A stretch of DNA of 26,736 nt from M55B112 sp964539395 (GTDB lineage Bacteria; Bacteroidota; Bacteroidia; Bacteroidales; GCA-2748055), in assembly GCA_964539395.1 (NCBI GenBank), contig CAZIIU010000042.1, forward strand, positions 1 through 26,736, read 5' to 3'. The notes beneath the pieces were generated by a model. That model saw only the letters and a program-made list of their open reading frames with translations, was not told the origin of the DNA and did no database searches. Below, piece by piece: positions 24,243 to 26,736 of the stretch; the stretch's first letter is position 1; each line of letters starts with the position of its first letter. Made by a program: the position numbers and the translations under genes.

Positions 24243-24280
24243 AAAAAGCCGGATCAGCAATGTGCTTTCCCGGCTTTTTT
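24243..24280. terminator. Intrinsic terminator after the FKBP gene
   Basis: AAAAAGCCGG (24243-24252) pairs with CCGGCTTTTT (24270-24279) around a 17-nt loop. The stem ends in a T-run on the plus strand and has the A-run needed to work on the minus strand too. It lies 16 bp past the FKBP stop. Confidence 0.9.
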
Positions 24281-24341
24281 GGAAAAAATTGGCTTTTCTT
24301 CTATTAATTCTTCACTGCATAAAAATTGCAGCAGATTTTGT

Positions 24342-24349
24342 TAGTTTTG
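24342..24349 (+). promoter_or_regulatory. Likely -7 promoter element for the DUF3127 gene
   Basis: TAGTTTTG is an exact TAnnTTTG match, 27 bp before the chosen start at 24377 and downstream of the FKBP terminator, where a new promoter is needed. The -33 TTTG element is not obvious. Confidence 0.45.
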
Positions 24350-24376
24350 TCACTAAATCCAAAAACACAAAGAACA

Positions 24377-24802
24377 ATGAGCTTTGAAATTTCAGGCAGG
24401 ATTTTTGAGATCTATCCAACCCAGCAAGTAACCGACAAGTTTAAGAAACGAGAGTTCATCCTTGAAGTTAAGGAGACCGGCAACAACGGATTTGAATTCA
24501 TTGAATACATTAAATTCCAGGCTGTTCAGGATAAATGCAGTTTACTTGATGGGTTGAATCTCAATGACCAGGTGAAGGTCAGCTTCAACCTCCGGGGCAG
24601 AAAGTGGGAAAAAGATGGACAGACTTCCTATTTTACAAACCTTGATGCCTGGAAGATTGAAAACGAACAATCAACAAGTATTAACCCCAATTCTCCGGGC
24701 GCTCAGGTTCGGAATTCAGTAATGCCTGATAATCAGGCGCCTTTTCCGGATGATCCTCCTGCTGATACTGGTGACGCGGGATTTGATGATCTCCCTTTTT
24801 AG
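24377..24802 (+). CDS. DUF3127 protein with an SSB-like acidic C-terminal tail
   Basis: This 141-residue protein starts at the ATG at 24377 (MSFEISGRIFEIYPTQQVTDKFKKREFILEV), the usual DUF3127 opening; an upstream frame to 24326 lacks similarity. The body looks like a compact OB-like beta-barrel (about 1-95). A disordered Pro/Asn-rich linker leads to an acidic tip ending GFDDLPF, which resembles the DDDIPF tail that bacterial SSB uses to recruit replication and repair proteins. A single-stranded nucleic-acid or replication-accessory role is plausible but inferred. It is convergent with the broken kinase gene, 50 bp apart. Confidence 0.88.
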   Translation: MSFEISGRIFEIYPTQQVTDKFKKREFILEVKETGNNGFEFIEYIKFQAVQDKCSLLDGLNLNDQVKVSFNLRGRKWEKDGQTSYFTNLDAWKIENEQSTSINPNSPGAQVRNSVMPDNQAPFPDDPPADTGDAGFDDLPF

Positions 24803-24852
24803 ATTTGAACGATCTTAACCCTAATGAATTGGGAGTTACATCAAATTTACGT

Positions 24853-25723
24853 TCAGTTCAATTGCATAGAGGCATTTTCAAGCGATCCTTTTTTTTTGCC
24901 ATAGCCAATACATTTAACTGGCATCTCGACAGAAACACCCATTCGCTTATCATCCACTTCTACCAGACTGACAAATCCACCCATGGCTTTGGCCATATCC
25001 CGGGCCAGCTTATATGCTAGTCCCGTGGCATCGAGATGGTTGTGCCAGTCATCCATACTACCATTATTTTCAAAGATCTTTTTTGCCCGTTCCTCGAGCA
25101 GTTCATTTTTCTTGCTTATCACTGTAAAGACGACCCTTTCTTCGTCTTTTACATCCAATCTCATTTCTATCACCCCTTTCATCTGGCGGGTGATCGCATT
25201 GTTGACCAGGTTATCAATGATCCGTTTTAACCTGAATCCATCGGCCTGAATGGTTATCTCCTCATATTGAGCAGGAGTAGTCATTAGCAGAGCCACGCGA
25301 TAGTGCATCGTTCTGACGACCTTTGCATTATAGAATTCAAAGATCTCCCTGAAAAGGTCCTCTACCAGAACCTCCTCCACCTTCAACTCCAGGTTATCCG
25401 TCTCGAGGAATGTCAGATCGATAATATTGTCCATTACTTTTAAGAGCGTTCTACTGTTATGTGCAACGTAATAGGCATATTCATCCCTTTCGCTGTCAGT
25501 AATCTCATCATTTTGCAGGAGTTCCGAAAAGCCCAGTATTCGCATTCATGGGTGTCCTGATCTCGTGGGAGATATGCGAGAGAAATCTTGCCTTAACCTG
25601 TTCACCGGCGTCCCTGTGTCTGTGAAACACCCCTTCCAGCCACTCAATCTTCTGCCTCATTTTTTCGTTGGCAGAGATCAGCTCCTCGTATGTTGGGTTT
25701 TCGTGCATGATAATATACTCCAT
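24853..25723 (-). pseudogene. Soluble histidine kinase, frameshifted and with degenerate ATP site
   Basis: Two frames join into one kinase of about 289 residues. The first part (MEYIIMHENPTYEELISANEKMRQKIEWLEG...FLSHISHEIRTPMNA) has a coiled coil and the phospho-acceptor His, but no sensor or membrane domain. The second begins ILGFSELLQNDEIT. Removing one T of the TT at 25539-25540 (plus strand) restores a perfect HisKA sequence, so a one-base insertion breaks the gene just after the H box. The N box (RIIDNLVNNAITRQ) is kept. The G1 motif D-x-G-x-G is replaced by SKKNEL, and G2 is weak (ATGLAYKLAR). It may have been a pseudokinase even before the frameshift. A TTG start at 25771 is an alternative. 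A sequencing error is possible. Confidence 0.75.
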
Positions 25724-25820
25724 ATTATTCTCTCTGGAAACCAAATCATCCAATGTACACTCGCTTCTCAAACCTGCAAGACTTTCTTGTGTCGCAACAT
25801 ATGTAGTTGCAAAAAGTCTT

Positions 25821-26573
25821 CTATCTGCGGATCTTTCTCAGCAGCTTCCTTGCATCGGCGGCTCTGTCGCTGTTGCCTGATGCGATCCTGGCAAACTGTC
25901 TCCTGGCACGTTCATTTTCATCAAGTGCAAGGAAGCAAAGTCCAAGATACCATTCAGCCTGCTCAATATAAAGGTTATCGTTATGTTCGATCACCTTATT
26001 CAAAGAATTCTTAGCATCAAGATAGCGCTCCAACTCGTAATAGGATATACCTGCATAAAGGTTAGTACCTGCCAGTTCGGGTTGCTCCTCAAGCACCATT
26101 TCGAAATAGACAGCTGCCTGTTCGAAATCACCTCTCTGGTAGAGGATTTCGGCGTTTTTCAGCATCAGGTCGAGTGTTGAATTGTCAGACCTGTTGATAA
26201 GCGCCACCTCATAGGGTTTGTAATACTTTTTAAGCAGATCCCTGTTGTTCATCGGCCTGTCAAGTACTGATGCCAGACCAATGGCCAGCATGAGCGCAAT
26301 TGCTGCTGTTGCAGCATAGTGCCAAGGTTTTGTAAAACGGATGTGCGACTTTCCGGTCCCCCCGCTTTTTTGTTTCTCTCGCCGCAGGTCTGTCAGCTGT
26401 TCCCTGAAACTCAATACTTCCGTATCGGCCAGTGCTTCATCGATCTCCTGGTAAAGTGCCAGGTCGTCCTGAAGCTTGGAACTGACTTCGAGATCTGCTT
26501 CGAACCTCTTCATGTCCTTATCTGATAGGTCATTATCGAGGTACTTCTGGATTAAATGCCTGTCTCGTTTCAT
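25821..26573 (-). CDS. Membrane TPR protein, anti-sigma-like
   Basis: This 250-residue protein has an N-terminal cytoplasmic helical segment (MKRDRHLIQKYLDNDLSDKDMKRFEADLEVSSKLQDDL) like the anti-sigma/zf-HC2-type N-termini of Bacteroidota, but without zinc ligands. One membrane helix (WHYAATAAIALMLAIGLASVL, about 85-105) follows. The outer part carries three TPR-like repeats (about 140-240; AEILYQRGDFEQAAVYFEMVLEEQPE, AGISYYELERYLDAKNSLNKVIE, AEWYLGLCFLALDENERARRQFARIA). Similar proteins are often paired with ECF sigma factors, which would lie upstream beyond the window. The broken kinase follows on the same strand. Confidence 0.8.
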   Translation of the reverse strand: MKRDRHLIQKYLDNDLSDKDMKRFEADLEVSSKLQDDLALYQEIDEALADTEVLSFREQLTDLRREKQKSGGTGKSHIRFTKPWHYAATAAIALMLAIGLASVLDRPMNNRDLLKKYYKPYEVALINRSDNSTLDLMLKNAEILYQRGDFEQAAVYFEMVLEEQPELAGTNLYAGISYYELERYLDAKNSLNKVIEHNDNLYIEQAEWYLGLCFLALDENERARRQFARIASGNSDRAADARKLLRKIRR

Positions 26574-26656
26574 ATCAGTATGTAATTATTAATTTCAATA
26601 CATCTCCGGAATGTAATATTCACAGCTTTACCTTAAAAGCTACTTTGATACTTAGA

Positions 26657-26736
26657 GGTACCATGTGGTTCCTTTCCGGGCACCATGTGGTTCCTTTCCG
26701 GGTACCATGTGGTTCCTTTCCGGGTACCATGTGGTT
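26657..26736. repeat. 22-bp tandem array, at least 3.6 units, running off the window
   Basis: Units start at 26657, 26679, 26701 and 26723. Each opens GGTACCATGTGG (GGCACC in the second) and continues TTCCTTTCCG, and the last is cut by the window end. The copies are almost identical. The array lies upstream of the TPR-protein gene, 84 bp from its start. The reverse complement (CGGAAAGGAACC...TGGTACC) resembles the 19-bp units at 15088-15227, which open CGGGAAGG and often end TGTACC. Confidence 0.93.

Overview
The window looks like a chromosomal segment of a Bacteroidota bacterium, probably Bacteroidales/Marinilabiliales-like. The signs are a type IX secretion C-terminal sorting domain, a TonB-dependent receptor paired with a surface lipoprotein beta-propeller, DUF3127 and 7TMR-DISM kinase genes, standalone MnmD, starts without clear Shine-Dalgarno sequences, and TAnnTTTG-like promoter elements. 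All calls were read by eye from the sequence; no database search was run.

Region 1 (1-6442) is a vitamin B12 acquisition operon. The window opens inside the 3' end of what looks like a cobalamin riboswitch. A structured leader follows, then three genes: a T9SS-secreted DUF4465 protein (BtuH-like), a BtuB-like TonB-dependent receptor, and a BtuG-like beta-propeller lipoprotein. Together they would capture corrinoid at the surface and pass it through the outer membrane. The receptor carries a 42-bp tandem repeat, encoding Ser/Thr/Pro-rich sequence, in what should be a short periplasmic turn.

Region 2 (6514-7316) holds an N-terminally short YceI-like protein whose stop overlaps the TTG start of an Rrf2 regulator. 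A 69-bp intergenic repeat follows.

Region 3 (7576-13163) has an S9 peptidase lipoprotein (minus strand) divergent from a secreted GH2 beta-mannosidase-like protein that appears to lack its acid/base glutamate. A bile-acid/sodium symporter family gene comes next.

Region 4 (13164-17388) has an AT-rich control region with a perfect palindrome, a SatD-like protein with a C-terminal HTH, two unknown small proteins, a 19-bp tandem array and a convergent 7TMR-DISM sensor histidine kinase.

Region 5 (17486-21207) has an EamA transporter, a possible 61-codon gene and a sugar nucleotidyltransferase (minus strand), then a Tat-exported Gfo/Idh/MocA oxidoreductase.

Region 6 (21270-26736) has a full-length tyrosine recombinase lacking most catalytic residues, MnmD, an FKBP isomerase, a DUF3127 protein with an SSB-like acidic tail, a frameshifted and degenerate histidine kinase, a TPR/anti-sigma-like membrane protein, and a 22-bp tandem array running off the window.

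The clearest oddities are three proteins that keep their fold but seem to have lost catalytic residues (GH2, integrase, small kinase), four tandem-repeat loci in under 27 kb, and the T9SS variant of a B12 surface system with a repeat-bearing receptor. I found no CRISPR array, tRNA or rRNA.
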